In this document: positions 34,395 to 42,448 of the stretch, in pieces | How the letters are laid out: every line of letters starts with the position of its first letter | How positions within the stretch are numbered: the first letter of the stretch is position 1 | Assembly (NCBI GenBank): GCA_965223305.1 | Contig: CBDCWT010000013.1 | Location: 186,001 to 250,000, forward strand | DNA from: CBDCWT01 sp965223305 | GTDB lineage: Bacteria; Planctomycetota; Planctomycetia; Pirellulales; Pirellulaceae | DNA length: 64,000 nt | Direction of reading: 5' to 3' | Notes under the pieces: generated by a model | Seen by the model: the letters and a program-made list of their open reading frames with translations, nothing else | Databases searched by the model: none | Told to the model about the DNA's origin: nothing | Made by a program: the position numbers and the translations under genes

Positions 34395-36857
34395 ATGAAG
34401 CTCACTCCCGTCCTGTGCTTGCTCATCGTCTTTTTTTCGGGCATTCAAACAGGCTGGTCGGCGGCCGCCATCGAAGTGATACCCAACCAGGTTTCGTTAC
34501 ACGGCAAATTCGCTCGCGCGCAGCTACTGGCACGAGATGCTACCAACAACACAGTGTCCGTCGAAAAGTGGGCGGACCTGACCGGACGCGTCACTTGGTC
34601 CAGCTCGAATCCGTCCGTCGTAACCGTGGATACACTGGGGCGCTTGCACGCCGTCGCAGATGGATCAGCAGTCATCCAAGCCGAACTCGCTGGGCAGACG
34701 TCTCACGTTTCCGTGACCGTCAATGGCGTGGACACGACAAAAGTCGAGTTTGTCCGCGACATTCGTCCGATCCTGAACAAGGCCGGCTGTGCGGCGGCTG
34801 CCTGCCACGCCAGTCAGCACGGCAAGGGCGGATTCAAGCTCTCGGTGTTCGGCTTTGATCCCGCCGCGGATTACGAAGTGATTGCTCGCGCTAGTCGTCA
34901 GCGGCGAGTAAACCTAGCGATCCCTGATTGGAGCCTCGTGCTGCGAAAACCCGCAACGGCCATTCCTCACGGGGGCGGACTTCGCCTCCCGCCGGGATCG
35001 ACGGAATACGAGACACTCCGCAATTGGATCGCCGCCGGAGCGACTCGCCCAAGGAAAGACGTCGGCGAAGTTGCCGAGCTATCCGTGACTCCTGCGCGAC
35101 GTGTGACTCAAGTGGGGCGCACTCAGCAGCTTCGTGTTGTCGCAAGTTACGCCGATGGCTCGACGCGCGATGTCACAGCTTTGACCAAGTTCGATTCTAT
35201 GGACGACGGCGTGCTAAAGGTGAGCGACGAAGGAGTCGTCCAATGCGTAGGTCAAGGGCAAGCAACCATCATGATTCGGTACGAAGGTCAAACCCAGATT
35301 GCCACCTTCGTAGTCCCCTACTCCGATTCGATCGAGCTGGCCGGTTGGCGGAACAACAACTTCATCGATGACTTGGCGGCCGCGAAGTTTCGTGAGCTCG
35401 GACTTGAGCCATCCCCCCTATGCGACGACGCGACCTTCATCCGCAGAGCCTACCTGGACGCGATTGGCTCGCTGCCAACAGTCAAGGAAACTAGAGCCTT
35501 CCTGGAATCGACCGACCCCGCAAAGCGATCCCGACTGGTCGACCGACTTCTGGGGCTCACCGGCGACCCAGCCTTGGATATCTACAACGACCGCTACGCC
35601 ACGTTCTGGACATTGAAATGGTCAGACCTTATACGAAACAACAGCAAAGACCTCGGCGAGCAGGGGATGTGGGCTCTGCACAACTGGATCAAGGACTGCT
35701 TCCGCACGAACCGGCCAATCGATGCCGTCGTTCGTGAGCTCGTCGTCGCCAAGGGGTCGATCTACAGCAACGGCCCGGCCAACTACTTTCGCGTCAACAA
35801 AGATGCCGCCGCCCTCACGGAATCGACCGCCCAATTGTTCCTGGGCATCCGATTGGAATGCGCCAAGTGCCACCATCACCCTTTCGAGACATACAGTCAG
35901 GCCGACTACTATGGTTTGGCTGCCTTCTTTGCACGCGTTGGCTCGAAGAGCAGCGAAGAGTTTGGATTGTTCGGCCGTGACCGTGTTGTCATGGTACGAG
36001 CCTCCGGTGAAGTAAGGCACCCCAGAACACGGGAACTGATGAAGCCCACCCCGCTCGGGGGCGAGCCGATCGACGACTCTCTCGACCGCCGCATTCCGCT
36101 CGCCGACTGGCTCACTTCGGCCGACAACCCGTACTTTGCCCGCTCGGTCGCCAATCGCTACATGGGATACCTACTGGGTCGCGGGCTGGTCGAACCGCTC
36201 GACGACATGCGCAGCACAAATCCACCAAGCAACGCACAGTTGCTCGACCAACTAGCGCGTGACTTCGTCGAGCACCATTTTGATCTGAAGCAGTTGATGC
36301 GGACCATTATGCACTCCCGTCTGTATCAACTCAGCTCGCAGCCCACACCGGCCAATCTCTCGGACCGGCGGTTCTATAGCCACTATCTCGTCAAGCGGAT
36401 CTCGGCTGAGCCGCTGTTGGACGCGATCGACCAGGTGACTGAAGTGCAAACGAAATTTCGAAATCTGCCGCTCGGCACGCGAGCCATCGCGCTGCCCGAC
36501 GCCGAATACCCAAACTATTTCCTCAACACATTTGCCAAGCCGCGTCGCGCCAGTGTGTGCGAATGTGAACGTTCGCCTGATGAAAACTTGGCGCAGGCCT
36601 TGCACACGCTTAACGGGGATACGCTCGCCACGAAGATTGCCCATAAGAAGGGGCGTGTCGCCCGGCTGCTTGAAGCCAAGACTCCGCACGAGCAAATTGT
36701 TCGCGAGTTGTATCTAGCGGCGCTCTGTCGCCCGGCGTCCGAGGCGGAACTTGCACTCAGCCGTCAGTTCCTCGAGGAAAGCCCTTCACCCAAGGAGTGC
36801 TACGAAGACTTGCTCTGGGCACTTGTCAACTCGAAACAGTTCCTCTTCGTACGGTGA
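34395..36857 (+). CDS. PSCyt1/DUF1549/DUF1553 protein with two bacterial Ig-like domains
   Basis: An 820-residue exported protein with a signal peptide at 1-23. A Big_2-type Ig domain (~24-110, VTWSSSNPSVVTVDTLGRLH) is followed by a cytochrome-like segment with CAAAACH (C132, C137, H138; an atypical CX4CH). A second Ig-like domain lies at ~230-310. DUF1549 follows (~320-520: FIRRAYLDAIGSLPTVKETR, LECAKCHHHPF with C489, C492, H493) and then DUF1553 (~560-800: ADNPYFARSVANRYMGYLLG, NLAQALHTLNGDTLATKIAH). These proteins may carry heme c and work in periplasmic degradation; their role is undefined. It is the first gene of a tight five-gene cluster. The start has GGAGGTAACTG upstream. Confidence 0.92.
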   Translation: MKLTPVLCLLIVFFSGIQTGWSAAAIEVIPNQVSLHGKFARAQLLARDATNNTVSVEKWADLTGRVTWSSSNPSVVTVDTLGRLHAVADGSAVIQAELAGQTSHVSVTVNGVDTTKVEFVRDIRPILNKAGCAAAACHASQHGKGGFKLSVFGFDPAADYEVIARASRQRRVNLAIPDWSLVLRKPATAIPHGGGLRLPPGSTEYETLRNWIAAGATRPRKDVGEVAELSVTPARRVTQVGRTQQLRVVASYADGSTRDVTALTKFDSMDDGVLKVSDEGVVQCVGQGQATIMIRYEGQTQIATFVVPYSDSIELAGWRNNNFIDDLAAAKFRELGLEPSPLCDDATFIRRAYLDAIGSLPTVKETRAFLESTDPAKRSRLVDRLLGLTGDPALDIYNDRYATFWTLKWSDLIRNNSKDLGEQGMWALHNWIKDCFRTNRPIDAVVRELVVAKGSIYSNGPANYFRVNKDAAALTESTAQLFLGIRLECAKCHHHPFETYSQADYYGLAAFFARVGSKSSEEFGLFGRDRVVMVRASGEVRHPRTRELMKPTPLGGEPIDDSLDRRIPLADWLTSADNPYFARSVANRYMGYLLGRGLVEPLDDMRSTNPPSNAQLLDQLARDFVEHHFDLKQLMRTIMHSRLYQLSSQPTPANLSDRRFYSHYLVKRISAEPLLDAIDQVTEVQTKFRNLPLGTRAIALPDAEYPNYFLNTFAKPRRASVCECERSPDENLAQALHTLNGDTLATKIAHKKGRVARLLEAKTPHEQIVRELYLAALCRPASEAELALSRQFLEESPSPKECYEDLLWALVNSKQFLFVR

Positions 36858-36862
36858 CCGCC

Positions 36863-38971
36863 ATGAAACCTCACCTTCTGGTCGCTTGCGCCGCGTGGTG
36901 CGCTGTTTGGGTTGGGACCGGTGCTTCCAGCCGGACCTTGGCTCAAACTTCTTACCCGATGCTGATGAGTCTGAAGCCGGTCGCAGCGCAGGCGGGGCGA
37001 ACTTCTCAACACACGATTAAGTCGCGATACAGCATGTATGGCGCGTCGCAGGTCCTGGTCTCCGGCGACGGCGTGACCGGACGGATCCTGCATCCGGAGC
37101 CGAAGGAAGGCGACGAAAAGAAGGAACCCAACCTGCAAGCCATGACGGTCGAGTTTACGGTCGAAGACGGTGCCCTGCCGGGAGTCCGCGACTTTCGCGT
37201 CGGCACCCCACGAGGCGTGAGTACGATCGGGCAGGTTGTGATCGTCAGCAATCCAGTGGTGGCGGAAAGCAGCGACAACAACAGTCCCGACCAAGCGACC
37301 GAAGTGACGATGCCCTGCACAATCTGTGGGACGATTGAACGTGCTGAGGACGTCGACTACTACAAGTTTCAAGTGGCGAAGGGCGATGCGCTGAGCTTTC
37401 ATGTGCGCGCCATGCGATTACAGAATCGGATCCACGATCTGCAACAGCACATTGATCCGATTCTCACGTTAAAGAACGCCGCCGGGGTCACGCTGGCGGC
37501 CTCGGACAACCATTTCTACGGTGACCCGTTCCTCGGTTACACGTTCGATCGCGGCGGCGAATACCTGCTCGAAATCCGCGACGTTCGTTACCAGGGCAAC
37601 CAGTACTGGGAGTACAGCATCGAAGTCAGCAACCAGCCTTTCCTTTCCAACGTCTATCCGCTGGCCGTGGCCGCCCGAAAGGCAACCGAAGTGGAGATGA
37701 TCGGATTCAACTTGCCAAAGAGCCCCACCACAGCCGTCAGTTTATCGAGCGACGGGGCCCCCGGGACGACCCGGCGGAGGCTCACTCTCGGCGATACCGT
37801 CACCAATCCGGTGCCGATGATCGTGTCTGATTTGCCGCTCGTCCACGAATCAGAATGGAACAACGGGACGATCGAGCAGGCTCAACCGATCGATGTGCCC
37901 AGCGGAATCAACGGCCGGATCGAAGCCGAGGGCGACATCGACTGTTTCGCGTTTTCGGCCCACAAAGGGGATCGCCTGTCGTTCGAGGTGATTGCTCGGC
38001 GTCAACAATCGGGCCTGGACTCGCAGCTGCGGATTCTCGACGAACAGGGCCGGCAACTCGTGCTGAACGACGACATGCGACTCGGCAAGCGCGGCTACTC
38101 CGACTCGTGGATCGAAAACTGGGCGGCGCCGGATGACGGCAAATACATCATGGAAGTCCGTGACCTTCACCTGCGGGGTGGGCCATCATTCGTCTACTTC
38201 CTCCAGGTCACGCGCAGCCAACCATACTTTGAGTTGTACGCCGACACGGACAAGACACCGCTCACGCCGGGCACGGCCGGTGTGGTCTTTGTGCGCGCCG
38301 TTCGCAAAAACGGTTTCAACGGCGAAATCCAGCTGCATATCGACCACCTGCCACCGAAAGTGAAGGCGAGCTGCGGACGTATCTTGGCCGGCAAGGGACA
38401 GGACGGGTGCATCGTGTTGCAGGCTGCGCCCGGCGCGAATCGCGCCGTCAGCAATGTGCCGATTTATGGCACGGCAACGGTGGAAGCGGAAGATGGTTCT
38501 CAACGGCAGTTGACGCGCGAGGCAGTCATCTACCAAGAGACATATCAACCGGGCGGCGGCCGCGGCCATTGGCCCGTCATCATGCACACCGTTTCAGTGG
38601 CTGCTCCGAGTGACGTGTTGGAGGTGCAATTGAGCGACTACGACATCGTGCTCAGGCCGGGCGAGTCTCGCAAGATCGACGTAACGATTCGGCGAGCGGA
38701 AGGATTCAACAAGAACGTGACGCTTGACGTCATCTACAAGCACCTCAACCGTGTCTACGGCAACTGCTTGCCCGAGGGCGTGACGCTCGATGCCCCCAAC
38801 AGCAAAACGCTGCTCACTGCAGGGGCGACCGAGGGGCAGCTCACGCTCAAAGCCGCTGACAACGCTCTCCCAGTCGAAAGGCAACAATTCGCCGTGATGG
38901 CGAACGTCTCGCTCAACTTCGTCATGAAGGCGACGTATTCCAGCAAGCCAGCATTCGTCACCGTGGAATGA
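36863..38971 (+). CDS. PPC-domain exported protein
   Basis: 702 residues from ATG 36863, five bases after the previous stop. Signal peptide 1-28 (LLVACAAWCAVWVGTGASS). Three or more pre-peptidase C-terminal (PPC) type beta modules are visible: EDVDYYKFQVAKGDALSFHV (~150), GDIDCFAFSAHKGDRLSFEV (~355), and C-terminal beta domains (LSDYDIVLRPGESRKIDVTI). Such proteins are usually the non-catalytic partner of DUF1549/1553 cytochromes in planctomycetes and may bind the substrate or the surface. A longer start inside the previous gene was rejected because it removes the signal peptide and overlaps coding sequence in another frame. Confidence 0.9.
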   Translation: MKPHLLVACAAWCAVWVGTGASSRTLAQTSYPMLMSLKPVAAQAGRTSQHTIKSRYSMYGASQVLVSGDGVTGRILHPEPKEGDEKKEPNLQAMTVEFTVEDGALPGVRDFRVGTPRGVSTIGQVVIVSNPVVAESSDNNSPDQATEVTMPCTICGTIERAEDVDYYKFQVAKGDALSFHVRAMRLQNRIHDLQQHIDPILTLKNAAGVTLAASDNHFYGDPFLGYTFDRGGEYLLEIRDVRYQGNQYWEYSIEVSNQPFLSNVYPLAVAARKATEVEMIGFNLPKSPTTAVSLSSDGAPGTTRRRLTLGDTVTNPVPMIVSDLPLVHESEWNNGTIEQAQPIDVPSGINGRIEAEGDIDCFAFSAHKGDRLSFEVIARRQQSGLDSQLRILDEQGRQLVLNDDMRLGKRGYSDSWIENWAAPDDGKYIMEVRDLHLRGGPSFVYFLQVTRSQPYFELYADTDKTPLTPGTAGVVFVRAVRKNGFNGEIQLHIDHLPPKVKASCGRILAGKGQDGCIVLQAAPGANRAVSNVPIYGTATVEAEDGSQRQLTREAVIYQETYQPGGGRGHWPVIMHTVSVAAPSDVLEVQLSDYDIVLRPGESRKIDVTIRRAEGFNKNVTLDVIYKHLNRVYGNCLPEGVTLDAPNSKTLLTAGATEGQLTLKAADNALPVERQQFAVMANVSLNFVMKATYSSKPAFVTVE

Positions 38972-39102
38972 GAGGCCAGCGTTCCGCTTGTCGACCCTGC
39001 GTACAGTTTCGTACGCCCTTTTGTGTGGACGAGGTCACTTGGAAACAGCTAAAATCAAAGCTTCGGCCCCCTACCCTGCTCGGCCGAAAACGATTACCTG
39101 AC

Positions 39103-41109
39103 ATGCGTCCCACCTCGCTCATGAACACAGCCACACGACCGGTGTACCTGTTACTGTTTGTCTGGTCGGTTACCTCGTTGCCGTGTTCGCATGTCTTAGC
39201 TGAGGAGCCCCTTCCCTCTGCCGGCTTGCAGTTTGTCGACCAGTTCTGCGTGGGGTGTCATGACGGCCCCGAGGGAGAGGCGGGTTTGGATCTAGCGCGT
39301 TTTGAAGAAACGAAGCTTTCCTCGGATCGGAAGCTGTGGAGTGAGGTCACCCGCCGAATCCGCTACGGAGAGATGCCGCCCAGCGACGCCGAGCAGCCGG
39401 ATCCCGATCACCGCCAGCAGTTTGTCAGCTGGGTCAACAACACGTTGCGGCGCGCAGCGGAAGAAGCGGGGGTCCGCCCGGGGCCGGCCAGGATGCGACG
39501 GATGAACCGGACCGAGTATGCGGCGACGATCCGCGATCTGCTGGGCGTACAGGTCGATGCCAGCCAGGGCCTGCCCGCTGACGGAGCGGGCGGGGAAGGA
39601 TTCGACAACGCCGCGGAGACGCTCTTCATTTCTCCGATTCATGCCGAAAAGTATCTCGACGCGGCGCGCAGCGCGTTGACCTATGCCTTCGCAGACGGAG
39701 CGACACGGCGTCGACGGCGGTCGCGACCGTTTCTATCGATCCAGCCAAGCGACGAGCTCACACCGTCTGATGCAGCCCAGCAGGTGCTGAACGACTTCCT
39801 TCCCCGCGCTTTTCGCCGCCCGGTAACCGAAGAGGAAATCGCTGAATATGGCGAACTGTTTGAGGCTGCGTACGAGCGTGAGCCGGCTTATTTCGAGGCG
39901 CTGCGATTTGCCTTAGAAGCAACTTTGAATTCGCCCAACTTCCTGTTCTTGCTCGAAGAGCCAAACTTGGACGAGACACCGCGCCCGATTACCGATCACG
40001 AGCTGGCTTCTCGACTGTCGTACTTTCTTTGGGGCAGCATGCCGGACGAACAGCTCTTGCGTCTGGCGGACGAAGGCAAACTCAGCGACGAGACACTACT
40101 CCAGGCCGAGGTGGTTCGGATGTTGGGTGGCGGAGCCCCACCCGCAGACGATCGACGCCGCAGGCAAAGGCGCCGCGACGATCGCGTGCGTTACTTTGCA
40201 CAAAGCTTCACCGAGCAGTGGTTGGGAACGCGCGCGCTAGGACGTGAGTTTGTGCCGGACGATTCGGTGGGTGGGTACGACTCGGAGCTAGAAGGCGGCA
40301 TGAAATACGAACCGATCTTCTTTTTCGATTATCTCCTCAGCCAGAACCGGTCGCTGCTCGAACTGCTGGACTCCGACTACACGTTCGTGCATCGTCGTTT
40401 GGCACAGCACTACGGAATTCCAGGGCAATTTCGCGAGCAGCCGCGCCGAACCGAACTTCCGGCGGACAGCCACCGTGGCGGGCTGCTGGGTATGGCGGCC
40501 GTGATGGCCGTCTCGTCGTATCCGCACCGCACGAGCCCCGTATTGCGCGGTAAATGGATCCTGGAAACGATCCTCGGCGCTTCGGCTCCTCCCCCTCCCC
40601 CCGATGTGCCAGCGCTCGACGAACCACACGAAGACGAGGCACCGCAAACGGTTCGCGAACGACTGGAACGGCATCGCACCAATCCTACCTGTGCCGCGTG
40701 CCACGACCGGATCGATCCGCTGGGATTCGGACTCGACAACTACGACGTCCTTGGCCGCTGGCGGACGGAGGAGGCAGGCGAGCCGATCAATGCCCGTGGT
40801 CGCCTGCCCGATGGGACGACCTTCAACGGGCCGCAGGAGCTGAAGGAACTACTCTTGCAGCGGAAGGACGATTTCGCCCGGCATTTGACGTCAAAAATGC
40901 TGGGGTACGCTCTGAGCCGCAGCCTGACCAACGACGACTATAGTACGGTCGACCAGATTGTCGATCGATTGAAAGAGAACGACTATTCGATGCACACGCT
41001 GATCATGGGGATTGTTCGCAGCGTACCGTTTCGGTACAAGGCGGGGACGGACCCTGCAGCGACGATCCCAATTCAGTCCTTGTACAGCCCGTCCGGAGAA
41101 AGCCCATGA
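39103..41109 (+). CDS. Cytochrome-like protein DUF1587/1595/1592/1588/1585
   Basis: About 668 residues from ATG 39103 (or 39121); both keep a signal peptide (RPVYLLLFVWSVTSLPCSHV). A PSCyt-type heme motif FCVGCH (C49 from 39103) is followed by DUF1587 (RMNRTEYAATIRDLLGVQVD), DUF1595, DUF1592 (SRLSYFLWGSMPDEQLLRLA), DUF1588 (RGGLLGMAAVMAVSSYPHRT, then CAACHDRIDPLGFGLDNYD with C530 and C533) and DUF1585. This is a canonical planctomycete order. A frame from 38968 would overlap the previous stop by ATGA but would add 45 residues before the signal peptide. The next gene overlaps by ATGA at its end. Confidence 0.93.
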   Translation: MRPTSLMNTATRPVYLLLFVWSVTSLPCSHVLAEEPLPSAGLQFVDQFCVGCHDGPEGEAGLDLARFEETKLSSDRKLWSEVTRRIRYGEMPPSDAEQPDPDHRQQFVSWVNNTLRRAAEEAGVRPGPARMRRMNRTEYAATIRDLLGVQVDASQGLPADGAGGEGFDNAAETLFISPIHAEKYLDAARSALTYAFADGATRRRRRSRPFLSIQPSDELTPSDAAQQVLNDFLPRAFRRPVTEEEIAEYGELFEAAYEREPAYFEALRFALEATLNSPNFLFLLEEPNLDETPRPITDHELASRLSYFLWGSMPDEQLLRLADEGKLSDETLLQAEVVRMLGGGAPPADDRRRRQRRRDDRVRYFAQSFTEQWLGTRALGREFVPDDSVGGYDSELEGGMKYEPIFFFDYLLSQNRSLLELLDSDYTFVHRRLAQHYGIPGQFREQPRRTELPADSHRGGLLGMAAVMAVSSYPHRTSPVLRGKWILETILGASAPPPPPDVPALDEPHEDEAPQTVRERLERHRTNPTCAACHDRIDPLGFGLDNYDVLGRWRTEEAGEPINARGRLPDGTTFNGPQELKELLLQRKDDFARHLTSKMLGYALSRSLTNDDYSTVDQIVDRLKENDYSMHTLIMGIVRSVPFRYKAGTDPAATIPIQSLYSPSGESP

Positions 41110-42446
41110 GCAACGGTTTTCCGATTTCACGACGCACCTTGTTACGTGGCGCTGGCGCGGCATTGGCCCTTCCTTGGTTGGAAGCGATGGTCCCGTCAAG
41201 TGCCAGAGCGGCCGCGCAAACACCGCGGCCGACGCGTTTCGCGGCCTTGTACTTTCCCAATGGCGTCCATGAAACCACCTGGACTCCGATCGGTACGGGG
41301 CGCCAATTCGAGCTACCAAAGACTCTGCAGCCGTTGCAAGATCTGAAGAATGAGTTGTTAATCCCCACCAATCTGTGGAATCAAGCAAGCAACTTCGGCG
41401 ATGGCCACTACGTCAAGACGTCTGGATGGCTGACCTGCACCACGATTACCAAGTCGATTGGAATCGACGTCAGCTGCAACGGCGTGTCTGTCGATCAGAT
41501 CGCCGCGCGAGCTGTCGCCTCGCAAACTCCGCTGCCTTCACTCGAACTGGCCATCGATCCTGTTAGCACGGGCGTTGACACCAACGTCGGCTACACGCGC
41601 GTCTATGGTGCGCACATTGCCTGGGCAGGCCCGCGGCAGCCTTTGGCCCGTGAAATCAATCCGCGGCTGGCCTTCGAACGCCTCTTCCGGATAAACCAAG
41701 CCTCGTCCGCATCTTCCCAACGCGATCTGGTCTTGCTGGACCGAGTCCTGGGGGATGCACGGAAGCTGCGCAACCGCCTAGGCACGGCGGATCGCCATCG
41801 CATGGATGAGTACATGGAATCGGTCCGATCCCTCGAATCGCGGCTCCAAAGGGTGGGTCAAGCGGATCGGCAATGGCAACCTCGCGCAGAAATAGATCCC
41901 AGCCGGAAGCCGGCCGAAGGCATCCCTCGCGAGCACGCGGAACATGTGCGGTTGATGATGGACATCATCGCTCTGGCGTTCCAAACCGACACCACGCGTG
42001 TCTGCACTTTCATGTTCGGTAATTCGGTCAGCGGGAAGAGCTTTTCGTTCTTGGACGGTGTCGAAGGTGGACACCACGACCAGTCGCATCATCAGAACGA
42101 TCCGGACAAACTGCGGCAGTACGAGTTGATCACCCGCTGGCACATCGAGCAGTATGGCTACCTGCTGAGACGTTTGCGCGACATGAAGGAAGGCGAGACG
42201 ACTGTCTTGGACAGCTCGATGGTCTTGCTGGGCAATGAGCTGCGTGATGGAAACAGCCACAGTCCGCAAAACTTGCCGCTCTTGCTCGGCGGTCGCGGCA
42301 ACGGACGTATTGCGACCGGGCAACACCTGGTGTTCGATCGCAATACCCCACTGTCCAACTTTTACCTCAGCCTGCTCGAGGCCTTCGGAGCTCCGCGAGA
42401 GCAGTTTGCCGACAGTACGGGAAAATTACCTGGAGTGTTGGCATAA
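41106..42446 (+). CDS. DUF1552 protein, Tat-exported
   Basis: 446 residues. Tat signal near the start (ISRRTLLRGAGAALALPWLE). The DUF1552 domain occupies the rest: RFAALYFPNGVHETTWTPIG, PLARE-INPRLAFERLF, HHDQSHHQNDPDKLRQYELI, SSMVLLGNELRDGNSHSPQN. DUF1552 has a fold related to DUF1501/alkaline phosphatase and typically follows a DUF1592-type cytochrome, as here (4-base ATGA overlap). The pair is taken to be one exported functional unit. Enzymatic activity has not been shown for the family to my knowledge. Confidence 0.93.
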   Translation: MSNGFPISRRTLLRGAGAALALPWLEAMVPSSARAAAQTPRPTRFAALYFPNGVHETTWTPIGTGRQFELPKTLQPLQDLKNELLIPTNLWNQASNFGDGHYVKTSGWLTCTTITKSIGIDVSCNGVSVDQIAARAVASQTPLPSLELAIDPVSTGVDTNVGYTRVYGAHIAWAGPRQPLAREINPRLAFERLFRINQASSASSQRDLVLLDRVLGDARKLRNRLGTADRHRMDEYMESVRSLESRLQRVGQADRQWQPRAEIDPSRKPAEGIPREHAEHVRLMMDIIALAFQTDTTRVCTFMFGNSVSGKSFSFLDGVEGGHHDQSHHQNDPDKLRQYELITRWHIEQYGYLLRRLRDMKEGETTVLDSSMVLLGNELRDGNSHSPQNLPLLLGGRGNGRIATGQHLVFDRNTPLSNFYLSLLEAFGAPREQFADSTGKLPGVLA

Positions 42447-42448
42447 CG

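Noticed and set aside
36797..38971. Longer start for the PPC protein
   Set aside because: It overlaps the end of the DUF1553 gene in another frame and buries the signal peptide.
38968..39102. Longer start for the DUF1592-type cytochrome (ATGA overlap with the previous gene)
   Set aside because: It adds about 45 residues ahead of a clear signal peptide; kept only as a possible translational coupling.
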